42,864 nt of DNA. Source: Anaerococcus hydrogenalis DSM 7454 (lineage in GTDB: Bacteria; Bacillota; Clostridia; Tissierellales; Peptoniphilaceae). Shown one piece after another: positions 8,436 to 15,980 of the stretch. The number at the start of each line of letters is the position of its first letter. Positions within the stretch are counted from its first letter, which is position 1. The notes under the pieces are model-generated. The model was not told the DNA's origin, did no database searches, and saw nothing but the letters and a program-made list of their open reading frames with translations. The stretch covers positions 1 through 42,864 of the forward strand of contig NZ_ABXA01000024.1 in assembly GCF_000173355.1 (NCBI RefSeq), written 5' to 3'. The translations under genes were made by a program, and so were the position numbers.

Positions 8436-8494
8436 AAAAAGAAAGCAAAATGTTTTCTTTTAAATATTTTAATATAAACACATGCTTTCTTTCT
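8436..8494 (-). terminator. Terminator of the NhaC-type lysine carrier gene
   Basis: Arms AAAGAAAGCA (8438-8447) and TGCTTTCTTT (8483-8492) are perfectly complementary; on the minus strand the second arm runs into T. The loop is long (35 bases) and could fold further. Confidence 0.6.
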
Positions 8495-8495
8495 T

Positions 8496-10089
8496 TTATT
8501 TATTTTTATTTTTTAATATTATCATAAATATGAAAATCACAATCACGCCAAAAATTAATGGTATAAGAGCAGACTTGGTTAAACCTGCAATTATAAATGA
8601 AAATGTTGAAATAATTGCAACTGTAATTCCATATGGAAGCTGGGTTCTTACATGGTCAACATGGACACAACCTGCTCCTGCTGATGACATTATAGTTGTA
8701 TCAGAAATTGGTGAGATATGATCACCACAAACAGCTCCTGAAAGACAAGCTGAAATTCCGATAAAAAATATTGGATCTGTTGGTGCAAACATAGATGCTA
8801 CTATAGGAATTAAAATTCCAAATGTTCCCCAACTTGTACCTGTAGCAAAGGCCAATAATATTGCCACAACAAAAATAACTGCTGGCAAAAATGTATTTAG
8901 ACCACTAGCTGCATTTTTCATAAAGTTTCCAACAAATTCTGTTGAACCCAGTAAATCATTTGAAATATTTTTAAGGCTAGTTGCCATTGTTAAAATCAAA
9001 ATAGCAGGGACCATTGATTGAAAACCTTCAGGTATAGCTTCCATTGATTTTTCAAAAGAAATTACTCCACGTCCTACAAAATAAATAATTGTAATAATCA
9101 AAGTTACAATCGCCCCCATAGGAAGAGCTACAGTTGAGTCTGTATTGGCAAAAGAATTTACGAAATCCATATAAAATTCACTAGACTTATCAAAAAAACC
9201 ACCCACATGAATAAGACAAACCACAGAACTTATTATTAGAACCAAAATTGGTAAGACCAAGTCCCTAACTTTTCCATCAGGATGACCATCCTCTGCACTT
9301 ACCTTTGCCTTTGCAATATTTCCCAAATCTCCATGTTTAATCGCCTTATTTTCAAATTCTTTCATTGGACCATAATCATTTCCAAACAAAATAAGAGAAA
9401 CAACAAAAAACAAAGTCAAAAGTGAATAAAAATTATAAGGGATAGCTCTTATAAATAATTCTATACCAGAAAGACCGGTTCCTTGGGCATAGCCTGAAAC
9501 TGCAGCTGCCCATGAAGAAATTGGTGCTATCATACAAATTGGTGCAGCAGTTGCATCTATTAGATAGGCAAGCTTTGCTCTAGAAATTTTATGAGAATCT
9601 GTAATTGGTTTCATCACAGATCCTGATGTTAGACAATTAAAGTAATCATCAATAAAAAGCATCAAGCACAAGCAATATGTTGCAAGTTGTGATCCCTTTC
9701 TTGATTTTATCCTTTTATCTGCCCACTCACCAAAGGCCTTTGATCCTCCAGAATGATTTATCAAAACTACCATGATTCCCAAAACTATTAGAAATATAAA
9801 AATTCCTGAAGTTTGAGAAATTGAATTTGTAAGACCTTTTACAACAATATTATCTAAAACTTTTGCAAAAGATCTTTTTGAAGCAAGTATAGCCCCTATT
9901 ATAATTCCCAAAAAAAAGTGAAGAATATACTTCCTTTGTAATAAGTGCCATTACTATAGCAACTACAGGTGGAAGCAGGGCCCATAAGCTTGCATATGTT
10001 TCAACACCACTTTCTACAATAAATATTGAAACTAATATAGGTATTAAAGAAATCACCAAAGCAAGTGGTAATTTTCTTTTTTCTTTCAT
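8496..10089 (-). pseudogene. NhaC-superfamily carrier, probable lysine transporter (LysW type), one frameshift
   Basis: Full product about 530 aa. NhaC-superfamily proteins exchange Na+/H+, and a lysine-riboswitch-controlled branch (LysW) is predicted to import lysine. The N-terminus (MKEKRKLPLALVISLIPI) and a Trp-rich loop (YASLWALLPP) are in one frame; from GIIIGAILASKRSF onward the protein is in another. The break is at an A8 run (9910-9917, plus strand): one base fewer would give SSLF(L/F)GIIIGA without interruption. Later signatures include FIDDYFNCLTSG, PICMIAPISSWAA, ATGTSWGTFGILIP and GAVCGDHISPISDTTIMSS. SD GAGAGGAG precedes the ATG at 10089. A lysine riboswitch with terminator lies directly upstream, the main evidence for substrate. 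Confidence 0.85.
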
Positions 10090-10116
10090 TATAAAACTCC
10101 TCTCAAATTATTTTAC

Positions 10117-10146
10117 AAAAAAAAGTCATGACCTATGCCATGACTT
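10117..10146 (-). terminator. Riboswitch-controlled terminator before the lysine carrier
   Basis: Minus-strand AAGTCATG (10139-10146) / CATGACTT (10123-10130) followed by T8. It lies between the lysine aptamer and the carrier's SD, so it is the expression platform: lysine binding should favour termination. Confidence 0.85.
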
Positions 10147-10181
10147 AAATATTAAATTATATAAAATATATAATAATTATA

Positions 10182-10350
10182 AACCACGACAGCTCTCCAT
10201 TAAAAATGGCAGTACGACAGATATTCTCCAATCGTCCCGGTAACCTTAAATCTCGGGCAGATTTAAAATCCCTCGGTAGATCACCCTTTCAAATATTTCC
10301 AATTCCCGAAAAAAATATTTTACTAATGTTCTCTGCACCTCTATCACGCT
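10182..10350 (-). promoter_or_regulatory. Lysine riboswitch (L box)
   Basis: Minus strand begins GCGTGATAGAGGTGCAGAG, then AGTAA, a GGGAATTGGAAATA arm, the strongly conserved GAAAGGGTGATCTACCGAGG, an arm reading ATTTTAAATCTGCCCGAGAT, and ends GGAGAGCTGTCGTGG. This matches the order of conserved blocks in the lysC/lysW lysine riboswitch (GATAGAGGTGC, AGTA, GAAAGGGGAGCGTCGCCGAAG, GGAGGGCTATC). With its terminator it fills the 332-base gene-free stretch 10090-10421. Confidence 0.92.
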
Positions 10351-10367
10351 TTTCAGTTGCAATGAAA

Positions 10368-10396
10368 ATTCTAACATTACTGTGGTTTTTTGTCAA
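10368..10396 (-). promoter_or_regulatory. Promoter of the lysine-riboswitch transcript
   Basis: Minus-strand TTGACA (10391-10396), 17-base spacer, TAGAAT (10368-10373). It lies only about 25 bases downstream of the stop codon of the second AGCS gene; no convincing terminator separates them. Confidence 0.8.
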
Positions 10397-10421
10397 ATTA
10401 TATATTTTTTAAATATTTTTA

Positions 10422-11834
10422 TTAAGACCAATAATCAAGATTTTCCTTTATACCTATATCTTTTGCTTTAAAAATAGGATTTTTTCCTTCACGCTTTTGT
10501 TTTTCGTAATCTTTTAAACAATCTAAAGCTTTTTTAGATAAAATTAAAATTGAAGGTAAGTTTATTAAAGCCATTATTCCCATTAATAAATCTGAAATAT
10601 CCCAAGCAACTTTTACCTCACTCATAGCTCCAAGAAGAATAACTACTACTGCAAATATCCTAAATACCAACATAAATCTTTTTGATGGAGTTTTTTTATG
10701 AATGTATGATAGGTTACTATCAGCGTAAAATAAATTTCCAATTAAAGTTGTAAAGGTAAATAAGGCAAGTGAAAATGAAATAAAATAATTTCCAAATCCA
10801 CCCAAAAATGTCGATAAACTTTCTTGTACATAAGGAGCTCCACTTAGGGCTTCACTAGGTTCTATACCTGAAGATAAACACATAAATGCTGTTGCTGTAC
10901 AAATTAATAGAGTATCAATAAATACTGATAGCATTTGAACCAAACCTTGCTTTACTGGGTGAGATATATTTGCACTTGCAGCTGCATTTGGAGCAGATCC
11001 AATACCAGCTTCATTTGAATATAAACCTCTTTTAATTCCATACATCATTGATGATGAGGCAAGTCCCGCAAATATTGCTCTGAAGTTAAAAGCATCTTCA
11101 AAAATATTTACGAAAACTGTAGGTATATATTTTATATTTATAACAATCATAACAAGAGCAACTAAAATATAAATTACTCCCATGAAAGGAACAATTGTTG
11201 ATGTGAATTTTATTATCCTATCTCCTCCACCAAATACACAAATTGCTGTAATTATTGCAAGAATTAATCCAATAATAAAAGGAGTTCTTTTAGGATCATA
11301 AAAACTATAAGTCATAAAAGATGTTTGTAGGTTAAAAGATGCAAGCATATTAAATCCAACTGCATAAGTTAAAATTAAACTTATGGCAAAAACAATACCA
11401 AGCTTTCTAGATTTTAAACCTTGTTCTATATAATATGCTGGTCCACCATATGATTTATTATTTTCATCTCTTTTTTTATAAATTTGGGCAAGGGTTGATT
11501 CTATAAAGGCACTTGCTCCTCCAATTAATGCTACAATCCACATCCAAAAGACTGAACCATATCCTCCAAGACAAATTGCTGTAGATATTCCTACAATATT
11601 TCCAGAACCAACCCTTGAAGCTGTTGAAACCATCAAAGCTTGAAAGGATGAAACCGCTCCATCTTCATGAGGTTTTTCCATAACAACATTGATAGATTCC
11701 TTTAATAGTCTTATTTGTAAAAAGTTAGTTCTAAATGTGAAATAAATTCCTATTGCTAAAAGTAAGATTATTAAAATTGGGTAATATAAAACTTCATTAA
11801 TTGGTCCTAAAAAATCACTTATTTTTTCTAACAT
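10422..11834 (-). CDS. Alanine/glycine:cation symporter (AGCS family), copy 2
   Basis: 470 aa. Same family as the carrier at 6887 but clearly divergent. Signatures: ASRVGSGNIVGISTAICLGG (about residue 70), FWMWIVALIGG, YGGPAYYIEQGL, YSNEAGIGSAPNAAASANIS (about residue 268; NEAG is the canonical form where copy 1 has NDAG) and HPVKQG. The C-terminal tail (LKDYEKQKREGKNPIFKAKD) resembles that of copy 1. I start at ATG 11834, because AAAGGAG ends 5 bases before it; the GTG two codons earlier overlaps the ribosome site. Promoter upstream: TTTACT-17-TATAAT on the minus strand. An inverted repeat TTAGTA/TACTAA lies just before the SD. Confidence 0.92.
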   Translation of the reverse strand: MLEKISDFLGPINEVLYYPILIILLLAIGIYFTFRTNFLQIRLLKESINVVMEKPHEDGAVSSFQALMVSTASRVGSGNIVGISTAICLGGYGSVFWMWIVALIGGASAFIESTLAQIYKKRDENNKSYGGPAYYIEQGLKSRKLGIVFAISLILTYAVGFNMLASFNLQTSFMTYSFYDPKRTPFIIGLILAIITAICVFGGGDRIIKFTSTIVPFMGVIYILVALVMIVINIKYIPTVFVNIFEDAFNFRAIFAGLASSSMMYGIKRGLYSNEAGIGSAPNAAASANISHPVKQGLVQMLSVFIDTLLICTATAFMCLSSGIEPSEALSGAPYVQESLSTFLGGFGNYFISFSLALFTFTTLIGNLFYADSNLSYIHKKTPSKRFMLVFRIFAVVVILLGAMSEVKVAWDISDLLMGIMALINLPSILILSKKALDCLKDYEKQKREGKNPIFKAKDIGIKENLDYWS

Positions 11835-11943
11835 AAACACTCCTTTGATTTAGTACAATAATACTAAGTTGTATTAAAGTTTGATAATTTAGTAAAATTA
11901 TATCATAAATATTTTTTTTAGTAAATTTTCTTTAGTATTTACA

Positions 11944-11979
11944 CAAAAAAATAATCGAGTTTATTCTCGATTATTTTTA
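11944..11979 (-). terminator. Terminator of brnQ
   Basis: Stem ATAATCGAG (11951-11959) / CTCGATTAT (11966-11974) with flanking A and T runs, just after the brnQ stop on the minus strand. Confidence 0.85.
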
Positions 11980-11985
11980 AAAATA

Positions 11986-13329
11986 TTAATATCTTTCTTG
12001 AACTTTTTCACTTTCTTTAAATGTACCTAATAATTTGAATACTGCTGTTACTATTACTAAAACAAAAAATGTTGGTAGTAACCATGATAATCCTTCCTTA
12101 TATAAAGGTAGAGATTCAACCAATCTTGTAAGAAATCCTAAACTTATCCCAAAAGATTTGTTTAAAACTTCTACTAAAGGAAGAAATACAGAAACAACGG
12201 CAGCAAACATATAAGATTCTTTTGAATAATTTACAAAATCATGGCTTATACCCATCACTATTAAAACTAAGGCAACTGGATATATCACTGTTAGTAATGG
12301 CACTGAAAATTCTAACAATCTATTAAGTCCAAAGTTTGCCATTAAAAATGAGAATAAAGTCCAAACTAAAACCCATTTTCTATAAGATAATTTGTGATTA
12401 AATAAGCTTTCAAAATATTCTCCACCACTTGTTATAAGTCCAACACAGGTTGTAAGACAAGCAAGGGTAAATATTGCTGCAAGTAAAACTATTCCAAAAT
12501 TTCCAAATACACTTTTTACAGCATATGTTAATATTACTGCCCCATTTTCAGCACCAGCAAGTTTTGATGATCCTATCATTCCAACACTTGCAAGCATAGC
12601 ATAAACTAAAAATAAAACTGCTCCTGCAACAAATCCTGCCTTTATTGTATAATTTGTAACTTCATTTTTATCTTTTATTCCAAATCTTTTTATTGCTTGG
12701 GCTATAACAAAACCAAAATTTAATGCTGCTACAGCATCCATTGTGTTATAACCTTCTAAAAATCCCTTAACTACAGGAGAATTATTATATTCTCCTGTAG
12801 GAGCTGCTATGTTTTTATCCATTGTCATTACTCTTAAAAACATGAACACTATCATAAGTAAAAGAGAAGGTGTTAAATATTTTCCAACCCTTTTAACTAG
12901 TTTATTAGGTTTTAAACAAATAACCAATGCTAAGCTAAAAAATACTAAGGTATATAAAAATCTTGCTAGATTCATATTAAAACCTTCTGGTACATAAGGA
13001 GCTATTGCCATTTCAAAGGGAACAGATCCTGCTCTTGGTATACCAAGTCCTGGTCCTATTGATAAATATATTGCTGTTGTAAATACTACAGAAAATAAAG
13101 GAGAAACCCTATTTGAAAGATTAGTCAAACCTTCAGTTTTTCCTACAACTATAGCTCCCATTACCGGAAATAAAACAGCAGTAACGCAAAATGCTAATAA
13201 AGAAATAAATGTGAAAGTTCCTGCTTGGTTACCTAAAAGTGGAGGGAAAATTAAGTTTCCAGCTCCAAAAAACAAACCAAATAGCATTACACTAACTTGT
13301 AAAAATTGACTTCTTGATAATTTTTTCAT
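11986..13329 (-). CDS. brnQ: Branched-chain amino acid:cation symporter BrnQ (LIVCS family)
   Basis: 447 aa, about 12 membrane helices. Imports leucine, isoleucine and valine with Na+ or H+. The family N-terminus is intact (FGLFFGAGNLIFPPLLGNQA, about residues 17-36), followed by GPGLGIPRAGSVPFEMA (about 100), LNFGFVIAQAI and the cytoplasmic/periplasmic loops typical of BrnQ. I start at ATG 13329, since GGAGG lies 5 bases upstream; a TTG four codons earlier overlaps the SD. It is preceded by a T-box leader with an isoleucine-type specifier, so expression should rise when tRNA-Ile is uncharged. Confidence 0.95.
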   Translation of the reverse strand: MKKLSRSQFLQVSVMLFGLFFGAGNLIFPPLLGNQAGTFTFISLLAFCVTAVLFPVMGAIVVGKTEGLTNLSNRVSPLFSVVFTTAIYLSIGPGLGIPRAGSVPFEMAIAPYVPEGFNMNLARFLYTLVFFSLALVICLKPNKLVKRVGKYLTPSLLLMIVFMFLRVMTMDKNIAAPTGEYNNSPVVKGFLEGYNTMDAVAALNFGFVIAQAIKRFGIKDKNEVTNYTIKAGFVAGAVLFLVYAMLASVGMIGSSKLAGAENGAVILTYAVKSVFGNFGIVLLAAIFTLACLTTCVGLITSGGEYFESLFNHKLSYRKWVLVWTLFSFLMANFGLNRLLEFSVPLLTVIYPVALVLIVMGISHDFVNYSKESYMFAAVVSVFLPLVEVLNKSFGISLGFLTRLVESLPLYKEGLSWLLPTFFVLVIVTAVFKLLGTFKESEKVQERY

Positions 13330-13367
13330 TCTATCCTCCAAAAAATTTATTACAATATTTATTCATT

Positions 13368-13637
13368 AAAAAAGTCCCTTGTCTAAAAATTAGACAAAGG
13401 ACGAAAATTCCGCGTTACCACCTTTATTCTTATATAAATATAAGCTCTTCAAGCATCAAACAATGCCGGGTTTTGATAACGCCAACCATGGCGACACATC
13501 TTACTATAATTCAGACATGCAAAAGAAAAATGATTTTCGAACTTATTTCAAAGGATGGATCTCACCAAACTCCAACTCTCTGTGCTTTTCCACAAGCCTA
13601 CTCTTTTTTTCGTAATTTTTATAAATAAATTATTGTT
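13368..13637 (-). promoter_or_regulatory. T-box leader (specifier ATC, isoleucine) controlling brnQ
   Basis: Minus-strand layout fits a canonical T box. Stem I starts GAAAAAAAGAGTAGG, with the S-turn AGTA. Later come GAGAGTTGGAGTTTGGTGAG and the specifier loop CGAAAATCATTTTTC, which aligns with the glyQS loop CGAAAGGCATTC and places codon ATC (plus 13532-13534). The T-box motif AAAGGTGGTAACGCGG follows (13410-13425), then the terminator stem GTCCTTTGTCTA / TAGACAAGGGAC (13391-13402 and 13374-13385) with T6. The specifier predicts tRNA-Ile. Together with the promoter it occupies the gene-free stretch 13330-13725. Confidence 0.93.
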
Positions 13638-13643
13638 ATGATT

Positions 13644-13672
13644 ATTATAAGACCTGTTTTTAATATTGTCAA
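13644..13672 (-). promoter_or_regulatory. Promoter of the brnQ T-box transcript
   Basis: Consensus TTGACA (13667-13672) and TATAAT (13644-13649) on the minus strand with a 17-base spacer; RNA start expected near 13637. Confidence 0.85.
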
Positions 13673-13725
13673 ATATTTTTTTATAAATTATCATTTTTTT
13701 AAATAAAAATTGTTTAATTGCCTTG

Positions 13726-14188
13726 TCAAACAATACTTTTCACATAAATTTGGCAAGGATTATCTTTCGACCAAATCTCATCAATTACTTCAAATTTTCT
13801 AAATCCCAAAGCTTGATAAAATTTATTTGTTTTATCATAACCATAATCTATTCCTTCTTTTAAAGTTTTTACTTGAACAAATTCATATTCATAATTTTTT
13901 AAAATTTCAATAGACTCTTTAAATAAATTTCTTCCTATATGATTTCTATGATATTTTTTTAAAACACCCATTACAAATATTTCAATCGTATATACTGATG
14001 TTTTTTTTATATACAATAAATGCAATATTTTTACCATTTTTACTTGCTTTGAAAAAAATATAATCTTTAGATTTTTCTACATAATTTTTTACGGCAGCCT
14101 CATCTTCAAACCATGGTTTTAAATCATTTAATATGTAAGACGAGATACTTTCTTTTTCTAATTTATTTTCAACTAACTCTACTTTCAT
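13726..14188 (-). pseudogene. GNAT-family N-acetyltransferase, one frameshift
   Basis: Full product about 153 aa. GNAT enzymes transfer acetyl from acetyl-CoA to an amine; the substrate cannot be told. The N-terminal half (MKVELVENKLEKESISSYIL ... IAFIVYKK) and C-terminal half (TSVYTIEIFVMGVLKKYHRN, then HIGRNLF) are in different frames. The break is at a T8 run on the plus strand (14001-14008); with seven T the reading is IAFIVYKKTSVYTIEIFVMG without a gap. The acetyl-CoA loop is VLKKYHRNHIGRNLF, and the C-terminus has FYQALGFRKFEVI as in the family. SD AAGGGAG precedes the ATG at 14188. It is divergent from the flavoprotein at 14271. Confidence 0.8.
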
Positions 14189-14270
14189 AATTTCTCCCTT
14201 ATTTATTATATAATATTTTAAATTTATTTAATATAAAAAATCTGTTAAAATTAGTAAGAAAGGATGTTTT

Positions 14271-15818
14271 ATGTATATAGTTAGAAATATTAAAATTCCA
14301 TATGAATTGGATAACAATGAAAATTTAAAAAAAGCTATTGAAGAAAAAATAAAAAGAAAAATTGATACTTTTAAAATTTATAAAAAATCAATTGATGCAA
14401 GACGTGGTATATTTTATGTTTACCAAGTTTTGGTCGACTGCGATATTGATAAAAAAACTAGTAAAAAATTAAAAAATGATATTGGTGAATTTGTTGAAGA
14501 TGATTTAGATTTATCAAATAAAAATAAAATAAATTCTGCTGTAATTGTAGGTTCTGGACCAGCTGGGCTTTTTTGTGCCTATGCACTTTGTAAAAATGGT
14601 GTTAAAGTTACTCTTATTGAAAGAGGAGAAAAAATTGAAGACAGGGTAAAAACTATAGACAATTTTATTAAAAATTTAAAATTAAATCCAGAATCAAATA
14701 TTCAATTTGGTGAAGGAGGAGCTGGAACTTTTTCTGATGGAAAATTAACCTCAAGGTCAAAGGATAAAAGATCTAGGGAAGTTTTTAGAATATTGGTTGA
14801 AAACGGCGCTCCTGAAGATATTTTATACACCCAAATGCCTCATGTAGGAACAGATCTTTTAAGAAAAGTTATTATTAATATAAGAAAAAAAATTATTAAA
14901 ATGGGCGGATCTTTTCATTTCAATGAAATTTTTAAGGATTTAAATATTGAAAATGGAGAGATAAAATCTCTTATTACAAATAAAAGTGAATACCAAGCAG
15001 ATGAATACATACTCGCCTTGGGAAATTCTTCTCGTGATACTTTTATAATGCTTGATAAGTATATAGATATTAGTCAAAAGAATTTTGCAGTTGGTTTTAG
15101 GATTGAGCACTTGCAAAAAGATATTAATTTTAGCCAATATAAAATAAATGACGATAGACTTCCACAAGCTTCCTATGCCCTTAAGTATTTTGATAGAAGT
15201 AAAAATATTTCTGTTTATACTTTCTGTATGTGTCCAGGAGGCTATGTTGTTCCTGCATCAAGTGAAGAAAATAGGCTTTGTGTAAATGGTATGAGTTATC
15301 ATGATAGGGGAAATTATAATTCAAATTCTGCTGTAGTTTGTGCTATTGATTCTGAAATTTTGGGTCATGATAATCTTGCTGGTATAAAATTTCAAAGAGA
15401 AATAGAAGAGAAAGCATACAAGCTTGGTGGAGGAAATTATACAGCTCCTGTTCAAAAAGTTGGTGATTATATAAATGGTGAAGTTTCAAAAGATTTGGGT
15501 AATATTAAGCCAACTTACAAACCAGGCTATAAATTTGCTGATTTAAATGAGATTTATCCAGAAAAAATCAACGAATCCATAAAACTTGCCATAATTGATT
15601 TTTCAAAAAAAATTAAGGCTTTTTCTCATGATGATGCAATTTTAACTGGAGTTGAAACAAGAACTTCTTGCCCAATTAGAATTGAAAGAAATAAAAATTA
15701 TTCTACATTAAAATTTAAAAATTTAAGACCGATTGGTGAAGGAGCAGGATACGCCGGTGGAATAATATCCTCAGCTCTTGATGGTTTAAAATGTGCTATT
15801 GAAATATTAGAAAATTAA
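14271..15818 (+). CDS. FAD-dependent oxidoreductase, COG2509 type
   Basis: 515 aa, typical for this uncharacterised bacterial flavoprotein family. A ~75-residue N-terminal domain (KRKIDTFKIYKKSIDARRGI) precedes a Rossmann FAD-binding site VGSGPAGLFCAYALCKNGVK (about residue 93) ending in the ribose-binding LIERG. Family blocks follow: NIQFGEGGAGTFSDGKLTSR (about 144), PHVGTDLLRKVI, CMCPGGYVVPASSE, and GVETRTSCPIRIER with a final GEGAGYAGGI that closes the FAD site. The reaction is not established. Cytosolic, no signal peptide. SD AAAGGA before the ATG, own terminator. Confidence 0.88.
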   Translation: MYIVRNIKIPYELDNNENLKKAIEEKIKRKIDTFKIYKKSIDARRGIFYVYQVLVDCDIDKKTSKKLKNDIGEFVEDDLDLSNKNKINSAVIVGSGPAGLFCAYALCKNGVKVTLIERGEKIEDRVKTIDNFIKNLKLNPESNIQFGEGGAGTFSDGKLTSRSKDKRSREVFRILVENGAPEDILYTQMPHVGTDLLRKVIINIRKKIIKMGGSFHFNEIFKDLNIENGEIKSLITNKSEYQADEYILALGNSSRDTFIMLDKYIDISQKNFAVGFRIEHLQKDINFSQYKINDDRLPQASYALKYFDRSKNISVYTFCMCPGGYVVPASSEENRLCVNGMSYHDRGNYNSNSAVVCAIDSEILGHDNLAGIKFQREIEEKAYKLGGGNYTAPVQKVGDYINGEVSKDLGNIKPTYKPGYKFADLNEIYPEKINESIKLAIIDFSKKIKAFSHDDAILTGVETRTSCPIRIERNKNYSTLKFKNLRPIGEGAGYAGGIISSALDGLKCAIEILEN

Positions 15819-15841
15819 GATGGTTCTTACCATCTTTTTTT
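15818..15841 (+). terminator. Terminator after the flavoprotein gene
   Basis: Stem AGATGGT / ACCATCT with a TCTT loop and T7. It begins inside the stop codon. Confidence 0.85.
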
Positions 15842-15898
15842 GACTTCATTGAATTAAATTGCTAATATTAAATTAGCTTTAAAGAAAGGAGAAGAAAA

Positions 15899-15943
15899 AT
15901 GAACAATAATATTAATAATAAAGAGGAAATTTGTAACTTGTAA
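15899..15943 (+). CDS. Short leader ORF (14 aa) upstream of the ABC exporter pair
   Basis: Encodes MNNNINNKEEICNL. It has a strong ribosome site (AAAGGAGA, 6-7 bases before the ATG) and stops at 15941-15943. The same frame continues after the TAA as VRKSSLTYYNKEDAV and ends at TAG 15989-15991, inside the start region of the exporter gene. A 7-bp hairpin that covers the next SD begins 11 bases after the stop. The arrangement fits a leader peptide whose translation governs the exporter; alternatively the TAA has replaced a sense codon in a 30-aa peptide gene. No homologue is recognised. Confidence 0.45.
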   Translation: MNNNINNKEEICNL

Positions 15944-15954
15944 GTGAGGAAAAG

Positions 15955-15979
15955 CTCCTTGACTTACTACAACAAGGAG
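15955..15979 (+). promoter_or_regulatory. SD-masking hairpin before the ABC exporter genes
   Basis: CTCCTTG (15955-15961) is perfectly complementary to CAAGGAG (15973-15979), with an 11-base loop. The second arm is the AAGGAGG Shine-Dalgarno. The SD directly abuts the ATG at 15981 and lies 18 bases before the in-frame ATG at 15999, so neither start has ideal spacing. Confidence 0.6.
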
Positions 15980-15980
15980 G

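Noticed and set aside
10206-10412. Plus-strand ORF of 68 codons before the lysine carrier
   Set aside because: It is the antisense of the lysine riboswitch and its promoter, with no ribosome site.
13314-13628. Plus-strand ORF of 104 codons upstream of brnQ
   Set aside because: Antisense of the T-box leader; conserved RNA motifs on the minus strand explain the sequence.
13548-13733. Minus-strand ORF of 61 codons
   Set aside because: Covers the T-box promoter and stem I; no SD and no recognisable protein.
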